Shown piece by piece: positions 1-7,837 of a DNA stretch of 64,000 bases. Source of the DNA: Terribacillus sp. FSL K6-0262 (lineage in GTDB: Bacteria; Bacillota; Bacilli; Bacillales; Amphibacillaceae). A program made the translations under genes and the position numbers. The DNA lies in NCBI RefSeq assembly GCF_037977385.1, contig NZ_CP150277.1, positions 558,001-622,000 on the forward strand, read 5' to 3'. A model generated the notes under the pieces. It searched no databases. It was not told where the DNA came from and worked only from the letters and a program-made list of their open reading frames with translations. The first letter of the stretch is position 1; the number at the start of each line of letters is the position of its first letter.

Positions 1-164
1 TACCCCTTGGCTGCCAGCATATACGCGATTGGCAAATTATGCTCCCTGGCACTCGTGAAACCATGGAAATATGTAAATACCGGAAGTGCTTTATCCTCAG
101 CGCCCGCCTGCTCTACAAGAAGCACTGGCACCTCGTTCCAGACTTCTTCTTTTATGACGATCAT
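1..164 (-). CDS. yitV: YitV-like alpha/beta hydrolase, N-terminal fragment (runs off window)
   Basis: Only the first ~54 residues are present; the rest lies beyond position 1. The visible part ends in YFHGFTSAREHNLP, the HG-containing oxyanion-hole strand typical of alpha/beta hydrolases of the YitV esterase family. Two in-frame ATGs exist at 173 and 164. I chose 164 because the GAGG at 174-177 sits about 9 bases from it but abuts the upstream ATG. It is divergent from the yitU-like gene, the same pairing as in Bacillus subtilis. The catalytic Ser, Asp and His are not in view, so activity cannot be judged. Confidence 0.75.
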   Translation of the reverse strand, partial: MIVIKEEVWNEVPVLLVEQAGAEDKALPVFTYFHGFTSAREHNLPIAYMLAAKG

Positions 165-262
165 TTGCTTCATCCTCTTCAACGTTTTCCATTGCCTACT
201 GCTTCATCTTAGTATGTCCGGGCTGCTTTTGTAAATCGATACTCCCTCGTCTTGACGATTTC

Positions 263-296
263 TTTACAGATGATGAAGAGAAGGATACACTATAAT
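263..296 (+). promoter_or_regulatory. Probable sigma-A promoter of yitU
   Basis: TTTACA (263-268) and TACACT (286-291) are separated by 17 bases; an overlapping perfect TATAAT lies at 291-296. This is 25-55 bases upstream of the yitU ATG. Assigned by eye from the spacing. Confidence 0.5.
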
Positions 297-319
297 GAAC
301 AATATAGAGGTGATAATGG

Positions 320-1147
320 ATGGAAAAACATTTGATAGCACTTGATTTAGATGGAACACTTTTGACAGATGACAAGCACATCTCCGAAAAGAATAAACGA
401 GCCATTGAAGCAGCAATCCAAGCTGGCCATGTTGTCGTCATCGCAACGGGAAGACCGCATCGTGCCTCGTTGGCTTATTATCGCGAACTCGGCCTTACTA
501 CCCCGATGGTCAATTTCAACGGCGCCCTCATACATCATCCCGATGATAAGAAATGGGACGCTGTCCACTCCCCCATGCCGATACGTACTGCCAGGAAAAT
601 CGTGGATACATGCCATAAACTCGATGTAAAAAATATCATTGCAGAAGTGATGGATGATGTGTATATCGATCGCTTTGACCAGTACTTATTGGATTTATTC
701 CATTTAGAGGAAGAAGATGATCCGATCAAAGTCGGCAGCTTGACGCAAATGCTTGAGGATGACCCGACCTCCTTGCTCATTTACCCGCACGAAAACCAAG
801 TCGCTTCCATACGGGAGACACTGGAGAAGGAGCATGCGGAAATAATTGAGCACCGTCGCTGGGGCGCACCGTATCACATCATTGAAATCATCCGAAAAGG
901 GCTGAGCAAGGCAGTCGGCCTGCAGAAGATTTCCCATTACTACGGAATCCCGCAAAAAAATATCATTGCTTTCGGGGACGAAGATAATGATTTGGAAATG
1001 ATCGAGTACGCTGGTGCCGGCGTTGCGATGGGCAATGCCATCGCTCCGTTGAAAGAAATCGCCGACTATACGACAGGATCAAATATGGAAGATGGCATCG
1101 CTTCCTTCCTTCATTCGTATCTGAAGCTGGAGGTCCCGGCGAATTAA
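320..1147 (+). CDS. yitU: Cof-type HAD-IIB family phosphatase (YitU-like)
   Basis: A 275-residue cytoplasmic HAD hydrolase that removes phosphate from small metabolites. Motif I LDLDGTLL supplies the nucleophile Asp9 and general acid Asp11. Motif II is ATGR with Thr43, a motif III Lys lies near residue 193 (KGLSKAVG), and motif IV is GDEDNDLEM near residue 217. Between motifs II and III lies the type IIB cap. Length and cap type match YitU/Cof proteins, some of which dephosphorylate the riboflavin precursor or sugar phosphates; the substrate here is not readable. AGAGGTGA precedes the ATG by 6 bases, and a strong terminator follows at 1190. Confidence 0.92.
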   Translation: MEKHLIALDLDGTLLTDDKHISEKNKRAIEAAIQAGHVVVIATGRPHRASLAYYRELGLTTPMVNFNGALIHHPDDKKWDAVHSPMPIRTARKIVDTCHKLDVKNIIAEVMDDVYIDRFDQYLLDLFHLEEEDDPIKVGSLTQMLEDDPTSLLIYPHENQVASIRETLEKEHAEIIEHRRWGAPYHIIEIIRKGLSKAVGLQKISHYYGIPQKNIIAFGDEDNDLEMIEYAGAGVAMGNAIAPLKEIADYTTGSNMEDGIASFLHSYLKLEVPAN

Positions 1148-1189
1148 CAGTTTTTACAACTCATACTTGTACGGCTCAAGGAACAAAAT

Positions 1190-1224
1190 AAAAGCGTAAT
1201 CGGGTAAAGCCGGTTATGCTTTTT
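1190..1224 (+). terminator. Intrinsic terminator after yitU
   Basis: AAAGCGTAATCGG pairs with CCGGTTATGCTTT over 13 bp (two G-U pairs) around a 6-base loop, followed by a T run. Confidence 0.8.
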
Positions 1225-1253
1225 ACTTCTTTAGACGTTCGGAGGGGTAACGA

Positions 1254-1397
1254 ATGAGCAAGAGAAGTAAATCCAAACGGTTCACAAGTCAGGGAGCACA
1301 ATCGGTCAGGCAGCATGACGATGTTTTTGTCTATCGTGAACGCTTCAGCGACACTGTGAAGAAGCATCAATCAGAAAGCCATAATGGAGGGTTTTAG
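1254..1397 (+). CDS. Small basic protein, 47 aa, function unknown
   Basis: The frame encodes a 47-residue protein rich in Lys, Arg and Ser at its N-terminus (begins MSKRSKSKRF), with no membrane segment. A good ribosome binding site, GGAGGGG at 1241-1247, precedes the ATG by about 7 bases. The stop codon is separated by one base from the ATG of the next small gene, so the two are probably translated as a pair. I do not recognise a named family with certainty. Small basic proteins of this type are common beside DUF3813 genes in Bacillaceae, but that comparison is from memory. Confidence 0.6.
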   Translation: MSKRSKSKRFTSQGAQSVRQHDDVFVYRERFSDTVKKHQSESHNGGF

Positions 1398-1398
1398 G

Positions 1399-1566
1399 AT
1401 GGAAAACTTCTTCGAAAGAGCCAAGCAAAAAGTGCAGGGCTTGACAAATAAGCCAAGCCAGGAAGATTCTGCAGCAGTGCAGGAGGCTATCCAATCTGCA
1501 TATAACGATGCAACTGCAGAAGAAAAGCAGCAATTGCAGGACTTGCAGCAGGAGCTCGACCAGTAA
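1399..1566 (+). CDS. DUF3813-like small protein, 55 aa
   Basis: A 55-residue, Gln/Glu-rich, probably helical cytoplasmic protein beginning MENFFERAKQKVQ. The amphipathic N-terminus and length resemble the DUF3813 family of Bacillaceae, whose function is unknown. The ATG at 1399 is preferred over the in-frame one at 1384, because GGAGGG at 1386-1391 lies 7 bases upstream of it. It follows the 47-aa gene by one base and is closed by a strong terminator, so the two genes form a short transcription unit. Confidence 0.65.
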   Translation: MENFFERAKQKVQGLTNKPSQEDSAAVQEAIQSAYNDATAEEKQQLQDLQQELDQ

Positions 1567-1568
1567 CA

Positions 1569-1604
1569 AAAAGGAGCAGATCCGTAAATGGATCTGCTCC
1601 TTTT
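1569..1604 (+). terminator. Intrinsic terminator after the DUF3813-like gene
   Basis: AAAAGGAGCAGATCC (1569-1583) and GGATCTGCTCCTTTT (1590-1604) form a perfect 15-bp stem with a 6-base loop ending in T residues. Confidence 0.9.
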
Positions 1605-1792
1605 CATAAACGAGGACAATTGCCCAGGAAATAATCAACTGAAAGAGTGGAAGCATGTCGATTGCTGTCAAAGATACCCTCTGCAACCTTCTTCTTTTTC
1701 CCCTGGAAGACAAAGCAAGTCATTTCCCGCTTTTTAATTTGTCCTCCATCTGCTATGATAGTGGTAAGTATGGACGCTAGGAGGTCAATAGC

Positions 1793-2056
1793 ATGAGTGT
1801 AAGAGTGGAAAATACCCCGAATCCGAATGCAAAAAAATTCACTACTGATAAAATCATCTTTGAAGGCAATGGCAGTGTATCCGTCATGCCCGGACAAACA
1901 AGCGAATATGACATCATGAACCAGTTGATGACGGTCGAAGGTGTCGATAATGTATTCGGCTTCCAAAATTTCATTACCATCAATAAGCTGCCGAACGCAG
2001 ATTGGGACGAGCTTTCTGCCAAAGTCGTCGCCGTCATGGAAGAAGCAGGCTATTAA
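1793..2056 (+). CDS. Stand-alone Nfu N-terminal-domain protein
   Basis: An 87-residue protein that is entirely the N-terminal domain of Nfu/NifU-type iron-sulfur scaffolds. The signature ENTPNPNAKKF sits at residues 5-15. The C-terminal domain with the CxxC cluster ligands is absent, so it cannot be a complete scaffold on its own. Free-standing copies are widespread in Firmicutes, and their exact role is unsettled. AGGAGGT precedes the ATG. The gene is convergent with yitT and shares a terminator with it. Confidence 0.85.
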   Translation: MSVRVENTPNPNAKKFTTDKIIFEGNGSVSVMPGQTSEYDIMNQLMTVEGVDNVFGFQNFITINKLPNADWDELSAKVVAVMEEAGY

Positions 2057-2090
2057 AAAAGCTGAGGAGCGTACTGGCTCCTCAGCTTTT
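2057..2090. terminator. Bidirectional terminator between the Nfu-like gene and yitT
   Basis: AAAAGCTGAGGAGC (2057-2070) and GCTCCTCAGCTTTT (2077-2090) form a perfect 14-bp stem, with A and T runs on the two sides serving both convergent genes. Confidence 0.9.
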
Positions 2091-2937
2091 ATTTATCTTT
2101 TCGGAAGAATCCGTATATCCCTGCTGTTTCGACAACATTCATGAAAGCGGATGGATCCACTTCCTTGATGATATGTTCCAAATCGTATAACTCATAACGG
2201 GTGATGACGAGCATGAGCATATTTTTGTCTTGCTGTGTGTATCCGCCTTTTACGGGAATGATCGTAATTCCGCGCACCATCTTGTTATAGATGGCCTTTG
2301 ACAGCTCGTCCGCTTTCGTGGTGACAATCATGGCCGTCACTTTCTCATAACGTGTATGAATGGCATCGATCACTCTAGTGGAAACATACAGCGTCACCAA
2401 AGTATAAAGGGCGTTCGCGGGCTCATTGAGCAAACCAGCAAGAAGGATGATGATCCCATTCAGCAGCAGGAAGTAAGTACCGACAGGTCTATCCTTCAGC
2501 CGGGATAAAATCATGACGACAATATCCATCCCTCCGGTGGAAGCTCCCCACTTCAGTGTCAGGCCGACTCCGACACCAGCAATGACACCCCCGAATACCG
2601 CATTCAAGATGATATCATCCGATAAAGCATGAATCGGAAGCACTTCCAGCATGACGGTCATGCAAGCCACCGAAAATAGACTGTATATCGTGAATCCTTT
2701 GCCCACCTTCATCCAGCCCAAGATTGCAACTGGCACATTCAATAGGAAAAGCCATATTCCTGTCCCGATCGAGGTGATGCCAAGCACTTGTGCGAAGAAA
2801 TCATATAAAAGCTGTGCAGCCCCGGTAAAACCGCTCCCGTATACACTTGCTGGTATCAGGAAGAAGTTCAGTGCCACTGCATTGAGTAAAGCACCGAATA
2901 TAACGACCACGATACGTTTCACTTCAAAATAGAACAA
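2089..2937 (-). CDS. yitT: YitT family membrane protein (DUF161/DUF2179)
   Basis: A 282-residue integral membrane protein with five or six hydrophobic segments in the first ~190 residues, followed by a soluble DUF2179 domain (about 200-275) containing the GGYTQQDKNML stretch. Family members in Bacillus are predicted transporters of unknown substrate. The start is a TTG at 2937, with AAGGAGGT about 7 bases upstream; no ATG fits as well. It is convergent with the Nfu-like gene and downstream of asnO, with a 150-base gap. Confidence 0.88.
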   Translation of the reverse strand: MFYFEVKRIVVVIFGALLNAVALNFFLIPASVYGSGFTGAAQLLYDFFAQVLGITSIGTGIWLFLLNVPVAILGWMKVGKGFTIYSLFSVACMTVMLEVLPIHALSDDIILNAVFGGVIAGVGVGLTLKWGASTGGMDIVVMILSRLKDRPVGTYFLLLNGIIILLAGLLNEPANALYTLVTLYVSTRVIDAIHTRYEKVTAMIVTTKADELSKAIYNKMVRGITIIPVKGGYTQQDKNMLMLVITRYELYDLEHIIKEVDPSAFMNVVETAGIYGFFRKDK

Positions 2938-3063
2938 TTATGTACCTCCTTATAAGTCCATACATCAAAAGGTTGCGCAGAACGCCCGAAAGCTATTCCT
3001 GCGCAAAAGCCTGCGAATCATTATAGCCGAAATCCGGCAGAAAGAAAATAGTTTTTACTATGT

Positions 3064-3083
3064 AAGGAGCCGAAAAAGCTCCC
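3064..3083 (-). terminator. Weak stem-loop after asnO
   Basis: GGAGC/GCTCC arms enclose a seven-base loop just past the asnO stop; the downstream T run is poor, so termination may be partial. Confidence 0.3.
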
Positions 3084-3087
3084 AGAG

Positions 3088-4935
3088 TCAGACACGTATC
3101 TTCACATCATGATGCCGCAGCCAAAAATCGATCTGGCCCAAATGTGCAAGCAGCTGCGGTCCTGTCATCAATTGCCCGAACCAAGGAGCAGTGACATCCT
3201 GCCCTTTGCTTTTGACCAATGCTGTGATTGCCTGCCGATCAAACAAGTCAAATAAACGCGCATCATCGTCCCGGAGGATCTCTTCCATCCATCCGACGAC
3301 AGCTGCGGTGTAAACCGGGTTATGCGTTTTAGGGTATGGACTTTTCTTTCGATAAAGCACTTCATGCGGCAGGATACCCTCGAGTGCTTTGCGGAGTATA
3401 CCCTTCTCCTTGTTACCGTATGTTTTTACTTCCCATGGGATATTCCATACATATTCCACCAATCGGTGATCGCTAAACGGGACGCGTGCCTCGAAGCTTG
3501 CACCCATGCTCATCCGATCCTTTCGATCCAGCAGGGTCGGCATGAACCAGTGCATGTTCAAATAAAACATTTGGCGCCGTTTTGCCGCTTCTGCTTCCTC
3601 TCCCGGCAGCAGTGGTGTTTCTTCGATCGTTTCTTGATACCTATCAAGCATATAGCCGTGCAAGTCCAGCGTCTGCTGCCATTCTTTCTTCAGCAGACCA
3701 TTGCGTACTTCAGATGAACGAATCCAAGGAAAGCCTTCCCTGTTCAAATCGTCCTCCCGATAAAACCATGGGTACCCGCCGAATATTTCATCCGCACACT
3801 CCCCTGACAGAGCCACTGTCACGTTTTCTTTGATACGTTCACAGAACCAGAACAAGGATGCATCTACATCCGCCATACCCGGCAAATCGCGGAGAATTGC
3901 TGCCTCCTTGAGCGATTGGGCGAGGAGCAGATTATCCATCACATATGTCTTATGGTTCGTGCCAAAAGCCTTTTGCATTTTCTCGACAAACGTCTGGTCG
4001 CTCGCCGGCTGAAAATCGCTTTTCATAAAAAATGTATCATTCCCATCAAAGTCGATTGAGAATGTCGAAAGCTGGCCTTTCCCTGTCTCTTTGTAGTGGT
4101 TCGCAGCAATTGCCGTGATGGCGCTGGAGTCCACTCCGCCTGATAAAAAAGTGCCAAGCGGTACATCCGAGACGAGCTGCCGGATCACTGCATCCGTCAG
4201 CAGCTCCCTTACTTTTGCAGCAGTTTCTTCTATGGAATCCGTATGCTCCTTACTTTCTACATTCCAATACCGAGTCAGTTTCAAACCATTTCGATCGAAT
4301 TTGCCGATATGAGCCGCCCGCAATTCCTTGATACCTTTAAAAACACCATGACCAGGTGTCCGTGAAGGACCAAGCGCCAAAATCTCCGAAACGCCCTCTT
4401 CATCAAGGACAGCTTCCACATCCGGATGAGCCAGTATCGCTTTCAGTTCCGAACCGATCAGCAGCCCGCCCTCCTGCTCCATATAAAAAAGCGGTTTTAC
4501 GCCCAATCTGTCTCTAGCGAAAAAGAGTGTTTCGGTTTTGTCATGCCAAATGGCGAATGCAAAAATCCCATTGAATTTTTCAACACAAGCATCCTGCCAC
4601 TCGATATAGCTCTTCAGCAGCACTTCCGTGTCGGAATGGCCTTGAAATGTCCATCCCCGCTGCTTGAGTTCTTTTCGGATATCTTCTGTGTTGTACAGTT
4701 CTCCATTGTACACCAATGTATAAGTCCCGCGTTCATCGCTGTGCTGCATCGGCTGTTTGCCCCCAGCAGCATCCACCACAATCAGACGCCGGTGACCGAA
4801 CAGGACATGTGATGCGCCCCAATCGTTGTACTCATCCGGACCCCGTTTTGATAATGTCTGAGCCATTTTCTGGATCACAGGTTGCTCCTGCGCCAGATTC
4901 CTTTTGAAATTAACCCATCCGGTAATACCGCACAT
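3088..4935 (-). CDS. asnO: Asparagine synthase (glutamine-hydrolysing), AsnO type
   Basis: A 615-residue cytoplasmic enzyme that makes asparagine from aspartate, ATP and glutamine. It begins MCGITGW, so Cys2 is the class II glutaminase nucleophile after Met removal. The glutaminase domain covers about 1-210. The ATP-pyrophosphatase domain follows, with the loop SGGVDSS near residue 265. The length fits the AsnO paralogue of B. subtilis (614 aa), which is sporulation-linked, and the neighbours yisL and the yit genes support that assignment over AsnB or AsnH. AAAGGAG lies upstream of the ATG. Confidence 0.93.
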   Translation of the reverse strand: MCGITGWVNFKRNLAQEQPVIQKMAQTLSKRGPDEYNDWGASHVLFGHRRLIVVDAAGGKQPMQHSDERGTYTLVYNGELYNTEDIRKELKQRGWTFQGHSDTEVLLKSYIEWQDACVEKFNGIFAFAIWHDKTETLFFARDRLGVKPLFYMEQEGGLLIGSELKAILAHPDVEAVLDEEGVSEILALGPSRTPGHGVFKGIKELRAAHIGKFDRNGLKLTRYWNVESKEHTDSIEETAAKVRELLTDAVIRQLVSDVPLGTFLSGGVDSSAITAIAANHYKETGKGQLSTFSIDFDGNDTFFMKSDFQPASDQTFVEKMQKAFGTNHKTYVMDNLLLAQSLKEAAILRDLPGMADVDASLFWFCERIKENVTVALSGECADEIFGGYPWFYREDDLNREGFPWIRSSEVRNGLLKKEWQQTLDLHGYMLDRYQETIEETPLLPGEEAEAAKRRQMFYLNMHWFMPTLLDRKDRMSMGASFEARVPFSDHRLVEYVWNIPWEVKTYGNKEKGILRKALEGILPHEVLYRKKSPYPKTHNPVYTAAVVGWMEEILRDDDARLFDLFDRQAITALVKSKGQDVTAPWFGQLMTGPQLLAHLGQIDFWLRHHDVKIRV

Positions 4936-5019
4936 ATGCCCGCTCTACTCCTTTTCTCGCCTTTTTCATATAATAAGCCGTTACTTCTACAACATATGAA
5001 AAGCGGCGCCAAACGTGAG

Positions 5020-5053
5020 CAAAAGAAAAAAACCTGCCAAAAAAGGCAGGTTT
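5020..5053 (-). terminator. Intrinsic terminator of yisL
   Basis: On the minus strand AAACCTGCC and GGCAGGTTT form a perfect 9-bp stem with a six-T loop and a long downstream T-rich run. Confidence 0.88.
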
Positions 5054-5432
5054 ATGGCAGGAATCCCATCGGCAGGATACCAAAGCCAAGCAGCAATGTA
5101 ATGATCAGGGCAATGAAGAAAATGATCCACCAAACTTTTGCGGACTTCTCCTTCTTCATTTTGACAAGGATCATCTCCATGCAAATGATGACAATGAGAC
5201 CGGCAATTCCTTTGATGATTGCTTGAGCAGTAAAGGCAGAACCATCCTCATCGAGATATCTCCATAATAAGACAAATCCGGTATACAGGATAAGCAGATA
5301 ATCCAGCCGAAGGATCATATGCGGGATTGTTGCCTGTTTCTTCTTTTTCTCACTATATAATACCAGCGCGAAAAAGAAGAGCAGAAGTCCAAGCCCCCAG
5401 CCGATGATATGTGTCAGTATCATTCCGTCCAT
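5052..5432 (-). CDS. yisL: YisL family membrane protein (UPF0344/DUF1516)
   Basis: A 126-residue protein with four hydrophobic helices and the internal stretch HMILRLDYLLILYTG, which closely matches the B. subtilis YisL family. A charged cluster VKMKKEKSAKVWW separates helices three and four, and the C-terminus ends ILPMGFLP as in YisL. Function is unknown. AAGGAGG precedes the ATG by 7 bases. Position next to asnO repeats the B. subtilis neighbourhood. Confidence 0.88.
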   Translation of the reverse strand: MDGMILTHIIGWGLGLLLFFFALVLYSEKKKKQATIPHMILRLDYLLILYTGFVLLWRYLDEDGSAFTAQAIIKGIAGLIVIICMEMILVKMKKEKSAKVWWIIFFIALIITLLLGFGILPMGFLP

Positions 5433-5492
5433 GATGCGCCTCCTTATGTATTAGTACCCGTCCATCATACCATGATTCCCATTATTTCGGCA

Positions 5493-6698
5493 TCAAGACA
5501 CACGCCGTATATTTTTCTTCCGCAGCGGCTGAATCTTACCATATGTCAATATGCGCCACACCCATTCACCCGGTCCGAAAGTGAAGAAACGGAACCACAT
5601 GCGGCTTAGGATCACTTGGATGACGAATACACCGACGACAAAGCCCACAAAGCCAAGCAAAGAAAATCGCCCATATAAACCGAAGCCGACTCCATAGAAT
5701 ACTAGGAACATCAAGACAGATTGGAAAAGATAATTGGACAGTGACATGCGCCCGACCCAGCTCAACTGCCGCGCAAGCCAGCTGAAGAAAGGGAGATTTG
5801 AAACGAGCGTTATGACAGAAAGATAAAATAGCGCACTTGCCGGTCCGCCGATCGTATCCTGGATAATGGTCAGCCAGAGAGGTGTACCAACCAAATATGG
5901 TCCCGCTTTGAATAGAAGGAAGAAAAATCCGGTAATCACCGTTAACCAAACCAGCTTCCGACGGTTCGCAACGGGATCATGGAACAGCTTCACACGGGCA
6001 AGATAGGCACCCAGCAGCATGAATGGCAGCAGCACGAATACACTCATTATGATACCTACTACCCCGCTTGCGGATGTCCAGTCAGACAGATTCTGCCGTA
6101 AAACTTCTGTGTAGCTGCCATTACCATAAACTGTGAGTTTATTTTGGATGTCCATCATACTGACCATCAATTCTTCCATATCAAGACCAATCAGTGAAGC
6201 ACTCCACACAGATAATAAATTGAATAGAAGTCCTGGAATGAGTAATATCGGGATCATCATCAGCAATACCCACCTTGGTGTATAAAGGAAAGGGATCAGC
6301 AGCAATCCAATAATCGCGTATGTAAAGAGGATATCGCCGTGCCAAATCAGGAACGCATGGATTGCCCCAAGCCCGAGCAATACCAGCATCCTCCTGCTAA
6401 GAAACCAGCCGGGACGGATGCCATCACGTTTGCGGCTATCGAATATGAGCTGCATCCCGAAACCGAATAGGATGGAGAATAAGGTATAGAAGCTGGCTTG
6501 GAAGAAAATATCGATGCCGCCTAAAAGAAAGCTATCCAGCTGCGAATCCCATTCAGGGGAATCGTAGCCCGGCATATAATACGGAGATCCGAATGAGGGC
6601 GCATTCACCATAAAAATACCCAGTATGGCTGCTCCTCTTGCAGCATCAATCCAGTGAAGCCGCTTTGTCTGGGGCATGGGTCTGATTTTATCCTTCAT
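5493..6698 (-). CDS. DUF418 family membrane protein (YeiB-like)
   Basis: A 401-residue polytopic protein with around ten hydrophobic helices. The N-terminus carries RLHWIDAARGAAILGIFMVN, the opening of DUF418 proteins. The C-terminal part has the typical GRMSLSNYLFQS and FGPGEWVWR motifs of the domain. Related acyltransferase-like membrane proteins exist, but no substrate is established for DUF418. It stands alone on the minus strand, with AAGGCGGA upstream of the ATG. Confidence 0.87.
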   Translation of the reverse strand: MKDKIRPMPQTKRLHWIDAARGAAILGIFMVNAPSFGSPYYMPGYDSPEWDSQLDSFLLGGIDIFFQASFYTLFSILFGFGMQLIFDSRKRDGIRPGWFLSRRMLVLLGLGAIHAFLIWHGDILFTYAIIGLLLIPFLYTPRWVLLMMIPILLIPGLLFNLLSVWSASLIGLDMEELMVSMMDIQNKLTVYGNGSYTEVLRQNLSDWTSASGVVGIIMSVFVLLPFMLLGAYLARVKLFHDPVANRRKLVWLTVITGFFFLLFKAGPYLVGTPLWLTIIQDTIGGPASALFYLSVITLVSNLPFFSWLARQLSWVGRMSLSNYLFQSVLMFLVFYGVGFGLYGRFSLLGFVGFVVGVFVIQVILSRMWFRFFTFGPGEWVWRILTYGKIQPLRKKNIRRVS

Positions 6699-6813
6699 TT
6701 CATTCCGCCTTTCGTTAGTACAGATGGATCATTTACAAAAATGATATGGATGACATCTGTCAGAATTGCTAAAATCAGTATATCACATGCTGCATAGCAG
6801 AAAGGATTAATTT

Positions 6814-7428
6814 ATGTTTAAGAAACTAGCTTCCGATGCTTTAGGTCTCTCCGATATTGGTACGATCATTTCCCCGAATGATTATGATAAGACAGATGCT
6901 GATGATTACGTGATGAATGAAGATGATGAAAAGATATACTTCCTGATCAAAACCAAACAGGATGAATACTGCTTCACGAACCTTTCCATCATCCACGTCG
7001 ACGGCGATAGTGCTGTCTCATCCAAGCGCACACTGCGCCGTTATCCATATTTGCAGCATCGCATCAGCAATGTCTATTTGGAGACGGCCGGGAAAGTCGA
7101 TCTGGATATCGAGATTAAATTCTCCATCGATGATCAAGTGATCAGCATCGATGTGAAGAAGGATCAAATCGATCAGCTGAAGGATCTTTATAAAGCGCTT
7201 CTGCGCATTGCGGAAATCAATTATGAAAACAGCTTATACACAGACATGGCCCATACCAGCTTGGACAAGGCAGCCGCCATTTTGCAGCAGTCCCGCTACA
7301 CGGACGGCACCTTGGATGATACATACCGGAAGCTGACCGAATTCGGCTTCGAATGGCTGTCTGCTACAAAAGATAAATACCACTCACATGATTTCGGGGC
7401 TGTATACGAAAAATACATCAATAACTAA
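6814..7428 (+). CDS. yvbH: PH-domain protein, YvbH-like
   Basis: A 204-residue soluble protein. Residues about 1-125 form a bacterial PH (bPH, DUF1696-type) domain, including SSKRTLRRYPY, which is typical of the family. Residues about 130-204 match the helical YvbH oligomerisation region. Length equals B. subtilis YvbH. Bacterial PH proteins of this class form ring oligomers, and their cellular role is unknown. AAAGGA precedes the ATG, and a strong bidirectional terminator follows. Confidence 0.85.
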   Translation: MFKKLASDALGLSDIGTIISPNDYDKTDADDYVMNEDDEKIYFLIKTKQDEYCFTNLSIIHVDGDSAVSSKRTLRRYPYLQHRISNVYLETAGKVDLDIEIKFSIDDQVISIDVKKDQIDQLKDLYKALLRIAEINYENSLYTDMAHTSLDKAAAILQQSRYTDGTLDDTYRKLTEFGFEWLSATKDKYHSHDFGAVYEKYINN

Positions 7429-7431
7429 AAG

Positions 7432-7465
7432 AAGCGTGACTCGCAGCATGCGAGTCACGCTTTTT
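7432..7465. terminator. Bidirectional terminator between yvbH and the GNAT gene
   Basis: AAGCGTGACTCGC (7432-7444) and GCGAGTCACGCTT (7450-7462) form a perfect 13-bp stem with a 5-base loop and a T run. Confidence 0.92.
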
Positions 7466-7739
7466 ATGATGGTCCTTCCCATCTCCCGTCATATTTCGTA
7501 TCCGAGCTCAGGACTTCCTGTGCAAATGGACATACCGGGACAATCTGTTTCCCTTTTTCATTCGCATATGCTGCTGCATGATCGATCAAATCCGTCCCTA
7601 GGCCTTTCCCCTGCTTATCTTCCACCACCATTGTATGTTCAATGACAATATCATCCGATTCCCGGAATGTCACTTCTGCATCCGGCCGTTCCGTATCCCC
7701 GATATAAAATCGTCCTTTCCCTTGTTTGATATCAGCCAT
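7464..7739 (-). CDS. Small GNAT-fold N-acetyltransferase (YjdJ type)
   Basis: A 91-residue minimal GNAT domain. GKGLGTDLIDHA forms the acetyl-CoA pyrophosphate-binding turn (Q/RxxGxG/A-like), and KQIVPVCPFA is the conserved strand of the YjdJ-type subgroup. The domain lacks the extra N-terminal strands of larger acetyltransferases. The acceptor substrate is unknown. AAAGGAG lies upstream of the ATG. It is divergent from the DUF2254 gene. Confidence 0.85.
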   Translation of the reverse strand: MADIKQGKGRFYIGDTERPDAEVTFRESDDIVIEHTMVVEDKQGKGLGTDLIDHAAAYANEKGKQIVPVCPFAQEVLSSDTKYDGRWEGPS

Positions 7740-7837
7740 CCTATCACTCCTTTGTGCCTTTACTCTACCCGCTTGGAGAGCCGGCTATTCATCTGGCCGT
7801 CTATGGTTTGCCATCTATGAATGAGGGGTAAAATCCT

